The position numbers were made by a program, and so were the translations under genes. Positions 31,690-44,051 of a stretch of 64,000 nt of DNA are shown here, one piece after another. How positions within the stretch are numbered: the first letter of the stretch is position 1; each line of letters begins with the position of its first letter. The notes below the pieces were generated by a model that was not told where the DNA came from, made no database searches, and saw only the letters and a list, made by a program, of their open reading frames with translations. Location: the NCBI GenBank assembly GCA_023053685.1, contig JALIGW010000059.1, forward strand, positions 3,047,501-3,111,500, read 5' to 3'. Source of the DNA: Diadophis punctatus similis (taxonomy: Eukaryota; Chordata; Lepidosauria; Squamata; Dipsadidae).

Positions 31690-33624
31690 AACCAGAGCTC
31701 AGAGCAGGACATCTGCAAAAAACAACAACACTGCATTTGCAAATCCACCCATTTGCCCCCCCCCCTCTCTCTCTGCAGACTACTGAAAAAACATGTGTAA
31801 AGGGAAGAAGCAAACCGCTCCCCCCTTTTCTCTCTCTCACACACACAGCAGAATATTCCGTTCAGAATACTCTATTCTCTTCAACATCGTTTCAACAAAG
31901 AGACATTTCTAACTCCCAAACACCTCTCTTCTCTTACTTTCCCACATTCTCCATAGAATGTCTCTCTAATCAGTATTTTCTTTCAAATACTTTCCCAAGT
32001 ACAAATCTTTGCTACTTACTATAACTAGTAAAGGAGATCTCTCTCTCATCCCCTGGAACACACAAACATTTACAGGTCACCAGACCACCTCCGTTTGAGG
32101 ACTCTCTCACTCCCATTGTAAAAAAAAACTTTTGTGCAAACTATCATGCAAAAAAATATTCCTCCCTGCCAACTGATCTCTCAGGGAGCTAATGTCCTTT
32201 GCATCTGGTAGCTTATTCTCTAAGCAGTGGGAAACGACCATGGGTTTAATCAAAAATATGATTTTGGGCCCTAACCACAGCCCATTTCCCAAAGCTCCAA
32301 GGACAAGCCAAGCATTTTTCTTTTTCCCTTTCCTTCCTGGCTTTTCTTCTTACTACCCTGACTAATCAAATATCCTAAATACTTCTTAACACTCTCAAAC
32401 CTTCCAAAGAAAAAATATTTATCTTCAAAAAAAATCAACAACCCATTCTCTACTTACAATAACAAATCATCTATATCTGAAACAACTACAATCCTTCAGA
32501 TCGGCTGAACATTTCCAGCACCTTAAACAATATCTATCCAAACAAATTAGGATTTTCTAAAAACCCAATGTATCACACACTACCAGTGTCATTTAAAAAC
32601 ACTTCCTTGCCACATGCAAAGCATTTCTTGCTCTCACTTGCCCTCCCTACCTCAAGGACTAATGCCATCATCTATGTTATCTTTCAGGTACAATTACCAT
32701 TGATTTATAGTCCTTTAAGTCAGAGAGGCAAAAAACACATTAACAAATGTAACTGAATTCCCCAGCAGCCATCAGACCATTTGGCTCTCTGTCTAAAGGA
32801 GCTCTCTGTCTGAAGGAGCTTACCACCCTGGGGGTTAAGGACACAAAACATACATAAAAGGTTCTCATCCCCTTTCTGTCTCCCCATAATTTACCAAAGA
32901 GGGGAAGAAGAGGTCATAATGAACACTGGAACAACATACAGCAGTTGAGCTTACACTTTGTCTTGCCAAGCACTCTCTTTAAAGCAATATAGATTAGAGT
33001 TACCACACCCATTCCAATGACAATCTTGGCCACACTCTAGCACAATTTTCAATCATCACAACTTAATTTAGCCCTTTTGTATAAGGTTTAAGCCAATCCC
33101 CATTCCACTGTATTAACAGCTCTCCCAGAGGGGAGGTAGGAGGGATTGAAGAAATCTCTTTCCTTTCGCTAGCATTTCTAATTAACAGGGGCCCCATTTC
33201 CCCCGAGACTTTTTTCTTTGATTCCTCCTAAATACCCTAACGACCGTAACCACGTTCATCACAGATGTGCCCTTGTACATAGGGACAAAAACATCATAGC
33301 ACAAACACAGAGACTGATCAATCTCCCAGTGCTTCTCGTATTTACTCACAATGTAAACACATCACCTGCTGTTCAAGGAATCAAAATACACTTAAGGAGT
33401 CTAAACAGAAACACCCCGTGTCTCATTACTCACCTAAGCCAGGTAATTGCTGCACCGGTGCCTTCATTCTCTCGGGGCTGTTTATATTGTTACTGGATCC
33501 TGCAGTCCGTCTGAGGAGCGAATTCCCCTGGATAAGTGAAACCCTCTTCCCGGCCACCCAAAGATAGGGCGTGTGCGCGCATTCCCGGTGCAAGGTGTTT
33601 TCCAAATCCAGAAAGAATGTCCAG
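31690..33624. other. ERV interior, gag/pol part unrecognised
   Basis: By position this should be leader, gag, protease and RT N-terminus of the ERV. Only scattered weak similarity is visible. Frames at 31737-32024 and 33218-33514 on the + strand look like chance. Confidence 0.35.
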
Positions 33625-33642
33625 GGCCCCCGTTGGGCGCCA
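33625..33642 (-). promoter_or_regulatory. tRNA-Lys type primer binding site
   Basis: The minus strand reads TGGCGCCCAACGGGGGCC two bases after the LTR end. It resembles the primer site for tRNA-Lys(1,2), with a mismatch or two in the 3' half. Confidence 0.7.
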
Positions 33643-33644
33643 AT

Positions 33645-34218
33645 TGTGAGAAAAATTAATTAGGCAGGAGTCCAGATGAACAATGAAAACAGATTTATTA
33701 CATTCTTTGCGCAAAGGTCCAATACTTGGACAGAAGACAGAACTTCTGAAACAAATAGAGGCAAAGGCCATTATCCAGAAACATGGTTTTTATACAGAAC
33801 ATGACTCCACCTTACTCCTCCCATTCTCCTCATATCATATCGTCCAACCTCCCATTATGTAACATCCTAACACAGTGTTTTCAAATTAGGAAAAATCCTA
33901 GAACCTATCCATCATCCTGATAGCTGCACACTTTCTCTCTGTGTGTGAAGCTGTACTTTCCCATATGCTCATATCCTACATAAGAACAAAACAGCAAAAC
34001 ATTTCCGTATCATCACTTCCTCTCTTGTACATTCCCAGCTTTCTCAGCATAATTTTGGTACAAACATCCTGTGTATGAGGACAGTGAAAATGAGCTGACA
34101 TACATAAAAAACATTTTGTTACACAATATGATTTGTCATAACAAATAGATTCAAAATGGTTGTGCTATGGCTCTTATTACATGTCTTATTTAACAAGGAT
34201 AAATTCATACTTCTCACA
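33645..34218 (-). repeat. 5' LTR of the ERV
   Basis: Bounded by TGTGAG and CTCACA inverted ends, 574 bp. A polyadenylation signal AATAAA lies near 33695 on the minus strand, about 45 bp from the U5 end. The matching 3' LTR is not found. Confidence 0.75.
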
Positions 34219-35305
34219 CCAATGTTCAACAACCTACTATTCATCATTAAGTTTTTCTATATAAAATCCCATTTTAAACTTATCTCAATTGTTTAAACAT
34301 CTCATCTTATTTAATATATCCAAGTTTATTTTCATCCATCTTTACTAGTTCCATTATCCAATTAATTTTCACTTTTGTAATATCATCATTTTATAACAAT
34401 CCATCTTTTCCATTTACTAATATAATCCTTAATACTAAAATCTAATATAGATACCTTAAATTGAACATTTATCTGAAATTACTATCTAAATATCATCAAT
34501 ACTATACAATATATCTTTATACCCTTATTTTCTTAACCGCCTACTTTTCATCCATTCTCTTTTAATCTCTCCAGTGTTCCATCTTTTATATTCTTCCCTT
34601 TTCTCTTTTTTATCTTCCCCTTTTTCTTTCTCTTATTTTCATAAAGGTAACTTTTTTTCTTTTTCTTTCTTTTTCTTTTTAAATATACTATTTGGTTAAC
34701 TCTTAACTTTTTTTCTCCCAAGCTCTTGTCCCTATTGTCCTTTTTATTTTTTAGTTGATTCTTCTGTAACCAACGCTTCTCTTTTATTCTTTCATTATCA
34801 CTGTAAAACCCAGTGTAATTTTCAATATCTTTTTTATTTCCATTATTTTTTCCTTCAATATCAACACTGTCCTTCACAGTAAATTCTCTTTGTTCTTTAT
34901 CTTCCAGCTTCACTTCAATTTTCTTATCCTTTCTCAATTCCGAAAGGCAAGTTTTTATATCCTCATGAATGAATGATAACATCACCTTCAGCTCTTCATA
35001 AAAAGATAACTCCATTTTGTCCAGTTAGGTATTTAAATTGTAGCTTAAGTCTATTTCCTCTCATTGTGTTACAGTCTATTCCAATTCACAGTATTTTCTC
35101 TCACCAAAACATTAAAACATCCCACATAGCCAGATGGTTAAACACTTCTTTTTTCTCTTTAGTAGTTCACAGCCTTTTTAAAAGATCAAGGTCACAGTCT
35201 AATCTTCAAAAGAAAAAAACCTTTCCATTTCCTGTTTTAATAACTTTCCCATTTCATGTTGTAGTAATTTCTTTTGGCCAGCATATGGCACTGTCAGCTC
35301 CTCAG
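34219..35305 (-). mobile_element. LINE leader-like sequence with charged ORF
   Basis: AT-rich. The frame 35015-34548 encodes 155 residues, Lys/Glu/Asn-rich, opening MELSFYEELKVMLSFIHED, and its middle part (KKDIENYTGFYSDNERIKEK) resembles the frame at 20091-19906. Probably the same LINE family; the low-complexity C-terminus is driven by a CTTTTT-rich tract. No RT. Confidence 0.4.
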
Positions 35306-35381
35306 TATTTTAGATTTATTATTAGAGTTGGAAGGGACCTTGTAGGTCATCTAGTCCAACCCCCTGCTCAAGCAGGAGTTC

Positions 35382-37189
35382 CTACACCATTTGAGACAGA
35401 TGGCAGTCCAGTCTCTCCTTGAAGGTCGCAAGTGTTGGGGCTCTTACAACCTCCACTGGCAAGCTGTTCCACTGGTTGATCGCTCTCACCGTCAGAAAGT
35501 TTCTCCTCACTTCCCGGTTGAATCTCTCCTTGGTCAGCTTCCATCCATTATTCCTTGTTTGGCTTTCCGGTGCCATAGAGAACAGCCTGACACCCTCCTC
35601 TCTGTGGCATCCCCTCAAGTATTGGAACACTGCTATCATGTCATCCCTGGTCCTTCTCTTCGCCAGACTGGCCAAGCTCAGTTCTTGCAACCGCTCTTTG
35701 TATGTTTTATTTTCCAGACCCTTTATCATCCTGGTTGCTATCTTCTGCACTTTCTCTAGGGTTTCAATGTCTTTTTGTAGTGTGGTGACCAAAACTGGAT
35801 GCAGTACTCTAGGTGTGGTCTGACCAAGGCTTTATAGAGTGGTACTAGTACCTCTGTGGTCCTTGATTGTATCCCTCTATTTATGCAGCTCAGGACTGCG
35901 TTGGCCTTTTTGGCTGCTGCTGCACACTGCTGGCTCATATTTAGTTGGCTGTCTACCAAGACTCCGAGATCCCTCTCGCAATCGCTGCTATTGAGTGTGG
36001 TTTCGCCCAGTTTGTATGTGTATTTTTGATTCTTCTTACCTAGGTGCAGAATTTTACTTTTCTCTGTGTTAAATTTCATTTTAGTGGTTTGGGCCCAGTG
36101 TTCGAGTCTGTCGAGGTCCCTCTGGATTTTGAGTCTTTCCTCTGGGGTGTTTGCTACTCCCGCCAGCTTGGTGTCATCTGCAAATTTGGTTAGTTCTCCT
36201 GCTATTCCCTCATCTAGGTCATTTATAAAGATATTGAAGAGTACTGGGCCTAGGACGGAACCTTGTGGTACCCCACTGCTTACTTCTCTCCATGTGGACT
36301 TCGAGCCATTGAGGACTACTCGCTGGGTACGGTTGGTCAGCCAATTGTTAATCCATCTGGTTGTGTAGCTGTCTATCCCGCTTTTTTCTAGCTTATGAAG
36401 GAGTAGGTTGTGGTCTACTTTGTCAAATGCTTTGCTAAAGTCCAGGTATATTATGTCTACTGCATTTCGCTGGTCTACTAATTTGGTCACAGTGTTGAAG
36501 AATGAAATGAGGTTGGTTTGGCATGACTTGTTCTTAACAAATCCATGTTGGCTGTTGGTTATTACTTGGTTTGTTTTTAGATGATGGGAGATCTGGTTTT
36601 TAATTATTTTTTCCAGTATTTTCCCAGGTATTGATGTTAGGCTGATTGGTCTGTAGTTTCCTGGGTCTGTTTTTTTACCTTTTTTGTAGATGGGGACCAC
36701 GTCAGCTCTTTTCCAGTCCTCAGGGAGTTCCCCTGTGTTCCAGGATTTGTGGAAGATGTGGTGTAGTGGTTCTGAAATGACTTCTGCTAGTTCCTTTAGG
36801 ACTCTGGGGTGTAATCCGTCTGGTCCTGGTGCTTTGTATTCGTTAAGTTCAGATAGGTGATCTCTTACTGTATTTTTGCTTAGGTTGAATCTTGCTTCGA
36901 ATCTGTTTTTTATATTTGTGTTGCTGGGTAGTTGAGCTGCAGTTTCCTTTTGTGTGAAAACTGATGCGAAGAACGTGTTCAGTAGCTCTGCTTTGTCTGT
37001 GTTGTCTGTTACTTCTTTGCCATCTTCTCTCTTTAGTGGACCGTTTCTTTGATTTTTTTCTTGTTGTTTATGTGTTGGAAGAAGCTTTTTTGTTGTCTTT
37101 GACTTCTGTTGCGAGTCTTTGTTCGTTCTGGGCCTTTGCTGTCCTGATTGTTTCTTTACAGATTCTGGCTGTCTGTTGGTACTCTGCAT
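35382..37189 (-). pseudogene. CR1 reverse transcriptase
   Basis: 37189-35756 holds the RT: KAPGPDGLHPRVLKELA, NYRPISLTSIPGKILEKII, IIYLDFSKAFDKVDH, GVPQGSVLGPVLFNIFINDL and catalytic FADDTKLAG. A frameshift near 35775 separates it from 35792-35382, which continues LEKVQKIATRMIKGLENKTY to the terminal SLPVEVVRAPTLATFKERLD. RT motifs are intact; the endonuclease lies in another frame at 37193-38416. The protein would make LINE cDNA at a nicked target. It is disabled by two frameshifts only. Confidence 0.85.
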
Positions 37190-37192
37190 TGG

Positions 37193-38416
37193 TTATGTGC
37201 CCCTCTTTCCATTTTTTGTATTTATCTTTTTTTCATTCACTTTATCGGTGAGGTCTTTGTTTAGCCATGCTGGTTTCCTTTTGGATTTCTTGTTTTTCTT
37301 CCTCATTGGTATTGTGGTGTTCTGGGCTTTTATGATCGTGTTTTTCAGGATCTCCCAGGCTTCTTGAGTTGTTTTACCCTTTAGTGCTTTCATCCAAGGG
37401 ATCTTCCCCAAGTTTTCTCTGAGTTTGTTGAAGTCGGCTTTTTTAAAGTCTGGGATATAGGTGTCGTTATGTTCAGTTATTTGTGTTTGCGTTATGGTAA
37501 ATTTTAGTATTACGTGGTCACTCTCGCCCAGGGTTCCCACAGCTTCGACTCCTTCTATTGTTTCTTCTCTGTTTGTGAGTATTAAATCCAGTATGGCTGC
37601 CCCTCTAGTTCCCTCCTCCACTTTTTGGACAATGAAGTTGTCAGCTAGGCTGGTTAGGAATCTGTTAGATTTCTCACTTGGTGCTGAGTTGGTTTTCCAG
37701 TTGATATCCGGGTAGTTGAAGTCTCCCATTATTACAATGTTGTTTTTCTTGCATATGTTCTTTAGCTGGTTGGTAAAAAGGGTGTCCATTGTTTCTGTTT
37801 GGTTGGGTGGTCTGCAGTAAATTCCTATTGTTGTGTCGTTCTTTTTTTCTTTTATGTTGACCCATATGCATTCTAATGGGTTTTCTTCCTTGGTTACTTG
37901 TAGCTCTGTAGCTACATAGTGGTCCTTTATATACAGTGCAACACCACCTCCTTTTTTGTGTGATCTGGTTTTTTTGAAGAGTTTGTATCCTTTTATCTGT
38001 GTGTTCCAATCGTGTGATTCGTCCCACCAAGTTTCTGTTATTCCGACTATGTCGTGTGTACCTTCGTGCATTAACATTTCAAGTTCACCCTGTTTATTCC
38101 CTAGGCTTTGTGCATTTGTGTAGAGGCATTTGAGTTCTTTGTGCCTGATTATGGGTGTTTTTTCTTTGTCTCTTGTTTGGCGTTTGAGTTTGTTTTCTTC
38201 CCCATCCCTTTTTGGTTCATTGTTTGTTTTGTTTGCTTGGGGTCCATGCTTGGAGTTGGGCCCCGGGGATCCTGTAGATTGGTCACCCTCCCCTCGCAAT
38301 TTTAGTTTAAAGCCCTCCTGACAAGTTGGGCCAATCTTTTTCCAAGGACATTCTTCCCAGTCTTTGTGAGATGTAACCCGTCCCTTGCCAATAGTCCATC
38401 TTGGAGGTAGTATCAC
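37193..38416 (-). pseudogene. CR1 endonuclease domain
   Basis: 407 codons. APE-type endonuclease motifs are in order: LYTNAQSLGNKQGEL (Asn), GITETWWDE (Glu), KKGGGVALYIKD, IVIMGDFNYPDINW, LDLILTNREE, LGESDHVILKF. The frame ends near the start of the RT frame, from which it is separated by a frameshift around 37190. The N-terminal 75 residues are Lys/Gly-rich without a known domain. Confidence 0.85.
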
Positions 38417-38899
38417 AAAATCACAAAATCACTCTTAAAACGTACTCTTCTTCAAAAGTATTTTTTCCAAATATCCAATTTCTTTAATTTTATCCAAATC
38501 CAATTACATAGATCTCAGTAATCTCTTTGGGCTTAGTCTTTGTTGTATTGCAATCACTCTCTGGTCTTTCCAAGTTGCTAATTAGCCGCCAACTTCCTTT
38601 CTGGAAAATCCCCAGCTAATCTCTTTTCAACTTTTCTGCATTTAAATAGGCCATTCACTCACCAGGTCCAGCACATTACTTTGTTTCCTCTCCTGCTTTA
38701 GAAACTTTAATCTTTAGTCTTCTTCGCTAGATGGATCCCAATTCTTTACTTTCTTCTTTCTGCTCATGGTCATTCCCTCTAATGGCGCTCGAAGTGCCCT
38801 GTACAGTTGCCGGTCGTGAGGTTTGTACAGCGTTCCCCGGGGATTTGCCTTACCCTCCAGGGAGCCTGCAAGGTCCTCACTTCTTCCTTCCCCCTCCAG
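38417..38899 (-). other. LINE leader fragment ending in PSSEED ORF
   Basis: Minus strand 38756-38714 reads [17 protein letters not shown] then stop, followed by AAGATTAAAGTT-like sequence and CTGGTGAGT near 38660. The same order, GTSSGEED, stop, GAAGATTAAAG, CTGGTGAGT, occurs at 20820-20760. A conserved LINE leader, possibly with a splice donor. Confidence 0.4.
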
Positions 38900-39067
38900 G
38901 GGAGATTCCTTGTCCAAATCATTGATGAACATGTTGAAGAGTACTGGGCCAAAAACAGAGCATTGGGGTACCCCACTGCATACTTCCCTCCATGTACCGG
39001 TAGATGCAGTTCCATTGAGGACTACACGTTGAGTGTGCTTGGTCAGCCAGTTACGAATCCCTCTGGT
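38900..39067 (-). mobile_element. CR1 RT fragment
   Basis: The minus strand reads [11 protein letters not shown]... and [11 protein letters not shown], a piece of CR1 RT. It is the target of the hAT element that follows; the 8-bp CCTCTGGT is its last sequence. Confidence 0.6.
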
Positions 39068-39593
39068 CAGGGGCGGGTTCCTAATTTTTTTACTACCACT
39101 CTGTGGGTGTGGCTTATTTTGTGGGTGTGGCTTGCTGGCCATGTGACTGGGTGGGCGTGGCTTCTCGGACTGCTGAAGGGAGGGGAACTGAGATAGGTCC
39201 TGCCGCCCATTCCCCCTCCCCTCAGCAGCTCGAGAAGCCTCGAACGTGCAAAATTGCCTAGGATCATCATCGCGCGTTCGTGGCTTCTCAGACTGCTGAA
39301 GGGAGGGGAATGGAGATATCTCCTGCCGCCCATTCTTTCAGCGTCTCACACGCTCCCTCAGCCATCCTCCCCTGCTTGGACTCACTGTGGGGTAGGAAGG
39401 CAGCGCATGCACAGTGCCGGAAGCTCGGCTTCTGGGCATGCGCAGAAGAACATTTTTTTAAAAATGTAAAAAAATATTTTTTAAAAATGGCGGCGCCCAG
39501 GCACCAGCAACCAACCGCACCGGTACTGTGACGTCACCAGTGGGCCGCTACCGGTGCTATAGAGTGGACCGCACCTGTAGGAACCCACCACTG
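39068..39593. mobile_element. Non-autonomous hAT element
   Basis: Begins CAGGGGCGGGTTCCTA, ends TAGGAACCCACCACTG, and is flanked by a perfect 8-bp duplication CCTCTGGT (39060-39067, 39594-39601). The interior has the family phrases CGCATGCGCAGAA-like and ACCGGT. No ORF. Confidence 0.85.
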
Positions 39594-39689
39594 CCTCTGG
39601 TGGTCTATAAAAATCTAGTGTGACCAGGGGTGGGTTCCAAAATTTTTTACTACCACTTTGTGGGCGTGGCTTTATTTTGTGGGCATGGC

Positions 39690-40012
39690 TTAATTTTGTG
39701 GGAGTGGCTTGACAGTCATGTGACTGGGTGGGAGTGGCTTGACAGTCATGTGACTGGGTGGGAGTGGCTTGGCGGTCATGTGACTGGGTGGTGTGGCTTG
39801 GCAGTCATGTGACCGGGTGGGAGTGGCTTGACAGTCATGTGACTGGGTGGGAGTGGCTTGGCAGTCCTGTGACCGGGTAGGAGTGGCTTGGCAGTCATGT
39901 GACCGGGTAGGAGTGGCTTGGCAGTCATGTGACCAGGTGGGAGTGGCTTGGCAGTCATGTGACTGGGTGGGAGTGACTTGACAGCCATGTGACCGGGTGG
40001 GCATGGCCAACT
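39690..40012 (+). repeat. 30-bp minisatellite
   Basis: About ten units of GGGAGTGGCTTGGCAGTCAT plus GTGACYGGGT, period 30 (one unit 29). Amplified from hAT-end sequence, whose GGGCGTGGCTT phrases precede it. Confidence 0.9.
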
Positions 40013-40097
40013 CAATGTCACTCACGTCAAGGGGTGCCTCACCTGGCCCCTCCCCTCCCAGCCATTCCTTGTCACACCCAGCCTCAACGAATCTACA

Positions 40098-41315
40098 GTT
40101 TATTTATTTTATTTTTATTTTATTTATTTATTTTTGTCAAGTACGTGTTGGTAATATACATAGATATAACATTGTTTATATACATAAGATGGGTACTGAT
40201 AAGAGGGAACATTAGGACAGGGACGGTAGGCACGCTGGTGCACTTATGCACGCCCCTTACTGACCTCTTAGGAATTGGGTGAGGTCAACAGTGGACAGTC
40301 TAAGGGTAAAGTTTTGGGGGTTTGGTGACGAAACCACAATGTCAGGTAGTGAGTTCCAGGCATTTACCACTCTGTTGCTAAAGTCGTATTTTCTACAGTC
40401 AAGTTTGGAGCGGTTCACTTTGAGTTTGTATCTGTTGTGTGCTCGTGTATTGTTGTGGTTGAAGCTGAAGTAGTCATTGACAGGAAGGATGTTGTAGCAG
40501 ATAATTTTATGAGCTATGCTTAGGTTGTGCCGAAGGCGACGTAGTTCTAAGCTTTCTAAGCCCAGGATTTCAAGTCTGGTTGCATAAGGTATTCTGTTGC
40601 GAGTAGAGGAGTGGAGGACTCTTCTTGTAAAGTATCTCTGGACACTTTCTAATGTATTTATGTCCGATATGCGGTGTGGGTTCCAGACAGATGAGCTGTA
40701 TTCAAGGATTGGTCTGGCGAATGTTTTGTATGCTCTGGTTAGTAGTGTGATATTACCGGAGAAGAAGCTACGTAAGATTAGGTTAACAGTTCTTGAAGCC
40801 TTTTTGGCGATGTTGTTGCAGTGGGCTTTGGCACTTAGGTCATTTGAGATGAGTATTCCAAGGTCTTTGACAGGGTGAGGGTCATCTGCAAGGTCTTGTC
40901 TGTTCAGCTTGTATTTGGTGTTCTGATTTTTTTTGCCAATGTGTAGGACAGATCATTTGTTGGTTGAGATTTGGAGTTGCCAGATGTTTGACCATTCTGA
41001 CACAAAGTCTAGGTCTTTTTGTAGGATAGCAGTGTTGTTGGTGGTGTTGAAGAGTTTTACATCATCGGTGAAGAGAACGCAGTCGCTTGTAATGTGATCG
41101 CAAAGGTCATTTATATAAAGTACTGTATAAAGAGTGTTGGTCCTAGTATGCTGCCTTGGGGAACACCGCTGTTAACAGGTAGGGGTTTGGTAGGGCACTC
41201 CTGATTTTGACCACTTGTTGTCTGTTTGACAGGAACGCAGTTATCCAGTCATGAAGGGGTCCAGAGATGCCGTAGGATTTCAGTTTCAGAAGTAGTTTAT
41301 CGTGAACCACTGTTG
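40098..41315 (-). mobile_element. LINE RT fragment, jockey-superfamily type
   Basis: Minus strand: tail of AAATA units at 40098-40135, then backwards a decayed RT ending with NRYKLKVNRSKLDCRKYDF, SLELRRLRHNL and LGPTLFILYINDL-like wording. The FADD box appears as a TDDVK-like sequence near 41060. Many stops. Family below superfamily not assigned. Confidence 0.55.
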
Positions 41316-41389
41316 GTCACCTTTTTTCACCTTTATTATCTACATACTATAGATGTACTTTCATGGACCACTGAAAGGAGGAAATGGCT

Positions 41390-41580
41390 CACTAGCTTTG
41401 CCCAAGAGTGTGATAGGCAACAGGCTTTTAAGGGGCTGCCAGAAAGAAGGGGGGGCAATGTATTTTCCAAAGCACCAGAAGGCAAAACAAGAAGCAATGG
41501 ATGGAAACTGAACAAAGAGAGAAGCAACCTAAAACTAAGGAGAAACTTCCTGACAGTGAGAAGCAATATAGGTGCAGAAA
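41390..41580 (+). mobile_element. CR1 ORF2 C-terminal fragment
   Basis: Reads FSKAPEGKTRSNGWKLNKER and LKLRRNFLTVRS, the CR1 C-terminus also present at 47650-47760. Short and truncated at both ends. 41581-41890 beyond it holds nothing recognised. Confidence 0.6.
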
Positions 41581-41890
41581 TATTTCAGTCATAATTTCAG
41601 ATATAAAATAGCCATTGGTGTAATACAACCTGCATTTTGTTCAAAACAGTAATTAGTATTATGGCTGATGTGGCTGATTATGGAATAGCATATTAAGCTG
41701 GACTTATGCAACCTGATGTACAAAATAAACACACACATATTTATGCTCTGGACTATAGACATTGAATGCATGTAAATCCCTGAAAAATATGTGGTAGCCC
41801 TGGACAAAAGAAAGGCAGTAAAATCACTCTACGTGTAAAATAGTATAAAATATTAACACATGATAAATAATGGAACAATTAAAAATAATA

Positions 41891-42150
<260 letters not shown>

Positions 42151-42584
42151 TGTAGTGTAGTGCTCAATGGAACTGCATCTACATGGAGGGAAGTATGCAG
42201 TGGAGTACCCAAAGGCTCTGTTTTAGGCCCAGTACTCTTCAACATCTTCATCAATGACTTGGACGAGGGGATAGATGGGGAACTCATCAAATTTGCAGAT
42301 GACACCAAACTGGCAGGAATAGCCAACACTCCAGAAGATAGGCTCAAGATACAGAAGGATCTTGACAGACTTGAACATTGGGCACTATCTAACAAAATGA
42401 AATTCAATGGTGAAAAAAGCAAGGTTCTACATTTAGGCAAGAAAAACAAAATGCACAGGTACAGTATATGTGGTACCTTGTTCAACAGTAGTAACTGTGA
42501 GAGGGATCTTGAAGTCCTAGTGGACAACCATTTAAATATGAGCCAGCAGTGTGCAGCAGCTGCCAAAAAAGCCAACACAGTTCT

Positions 42585-42692
42585 CCATAGTGGGTGGAGC
42601 TAGCCTCCAAGATTGGGAAGACACATTCCATCAGCCAATCAGGACTGAGTCTGACATCATATAAAAGCTGTCCTCCTGTCATACTCCCCCTC
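42585..42692 (+). repeat. Left terminal inverted repeat of DIRS, with promoter
   Basis: GTGGAGCTAGCCTCCA to CCCCCTCT is the reverse complement of 47186-47284 with about one mismatch. It carries GCCAATCAG (CCAAT at 42635-42639, an NF-Y box) and TATAAAAG at 42660-42667, about 20 bases downstream. The inverted copy at the right end carries the same promoter facing inwards on the minus strand. Confidence 0.8.
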
Positions 42693-42792
42693 TTTCGACT
42701 CAGTCCTAGGCTTGGACTTGTGTCTCCCCAGTGTTTGATCATCTCTACGCTCGGAGGGTGCCACCCACAGGGCCGCACCCCCCACTTCTGCC

Positions 42793-44051
42793 GTGGCCCA
42801 GTTTCACAGCCAGGCTATGATCCAGGCCGCCATCAAGGAGGGCATCGCGGCTGGACTCCAACATGTGGCAGCGTCCATACCGACAACCTCTGTAGCAGCC
42901 GCCGTCCCTCCCACGTGCCATCTAGATCCACCCTCCCTGACAGCCGACTTGTCATTGGACCAGGGTGAGGAGATCCAGCCGGACTCCCCCAGATCGGCCC
43001 CGGGGTTGGGTGACAAGGAACGTGACCTTGACATGTCCACCGATGAGGACTTGGCCCCAGAGCCCCCACCATCCACGGGGCTCTTCAACCCGGGCTTGTT
43101 CAAGTCTCTCCTTCACAAGGCCAAGGCGGCCGCCAAGATCCCACCCACTCCCGTGCCGGCGGGGGAAGAGGCTGGTGACCCACTTTTCGAGGAAACCACT
43201 GCGCAAACCGAGGTGATTCCGACGCTCAAGCTGTTTGTGGAGTCGGTCCTTAAACAGTGGCAGGCTCCCTCCTTGGGACCACAACCATCCACCTTGGACA
43301 AATTTTTTTTAATGTGGTGCAGGGTCTCGCACAACATCTCCCCACGCCTCCGGTGGACCCGCCTATCAAGGCGCTGTATTCCTCTACACACCTACCCGGA
43401 GATAGCGATGAGCTACTGCGGCCCGAGGACCGACGTATGGAGCAGGCTATCTTACGCACGCACCAGGTGGCCGCCTGGGCCGTGAAGGCTTCTACAACTG
43501 CCTCATTCTTCTGCCGGACCTCCATCCATTGGCTGAAGGCGTTACAATATCACCTGCCTGCGTCGGATGTCCGTGCCAGACAGGACATCAACAAGCTCCT
43601 GGCCGCCTCACAATTTACTTCAGACGCCACCCTTCAGGCGGCCCGTTTCGCTGCCAGAGCCATGGGCTCCTCTGTCATGGCGCGCCATATGCACTGGCTA
43701 CAGAATTGGCCGGCCGACGCACAACACAAGTGGCAGCTGGCCATCGCTCCGGTGCAGGGTCAGTCCCTCTTTGGAGTGGCCTTGGACCCTTATTTGGTGG
43801 AGTCCAAGGACAAGTAAAAAGTGCTGCCCAATTGCACGAGGAAGGGCCCTAACAAGCCAGCAGTGGCTGCAGCCCCTGTTTCCTCCACGCCCGCGGCCCC
43901 CTGGCGTTTCTTTCGGATGCCTCGTTACAACCAGAATTGGTCCCGCACCGGTGGGAGGCAAAACCAAGGGCAGGATAGGCAGAGAGGCAACCAGACCAAC
44001 AAGCGCCCTTTTTGGGGGGCAGGCGGTCGCCCCTTCCGCTGCTACAAATAG
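42793..44051 (+). pseudogene. DIRS ORF1 (Gag-like)
   Basis: Starts MAQFHSQAMIQAAIKEG. The first frame (42793 on) covers an acidic, Pro-rich N-terminus and VESVLKQWQAPSLGP. At the T-run near 43305 it shifts to the frame that carries FFNVVQGLAQHLPT, helix-rich sequence with HQVAAWAVKASTTASFF, and ends at TAA 43815-43817. The same frame reopens behind that stop to 44051 with an Arg/Gln/Gly/Asn-rich basic tail (RYNQNWSRTGGRQNQGQDR) suited to RNA binding. No zinc knuckle, as is normal for DIRS Gag. One frameshift and one stop inactivate it. Confidence 0.7.

Larger units (their letters stand above)
27480..34218 (-). mobile_element. Endogenous retrovirus, class I-like, degraded
   Basis: Minus-strand provirus. 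The right-hand LTR (33645-34218) and primer site mark the 5' end; RT thumb, RNase H, integrase and envelope pieces follow in proper order toward 27.7 kb. Gag could not be recognised between 31.7 and 33.6 kb. The 3' LTR is not seen, so the 3' end is approximate. An L2-type LINE fragment (30124-30795) splits it between RNase H and integrase. Confidence 0.75.
35310..38416 (-). mobile_element. CR1 LINE, long copy
   Basis: A CR1 element with the 3' end at about 35310 (the GTTGGAAGGGACCTTG motif) and ORF2 endonuclease starting at 38416. ORF1 and a 5' end are not recognised. It lies between two LINE-leader segments of another family. Confidence 0.85.
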
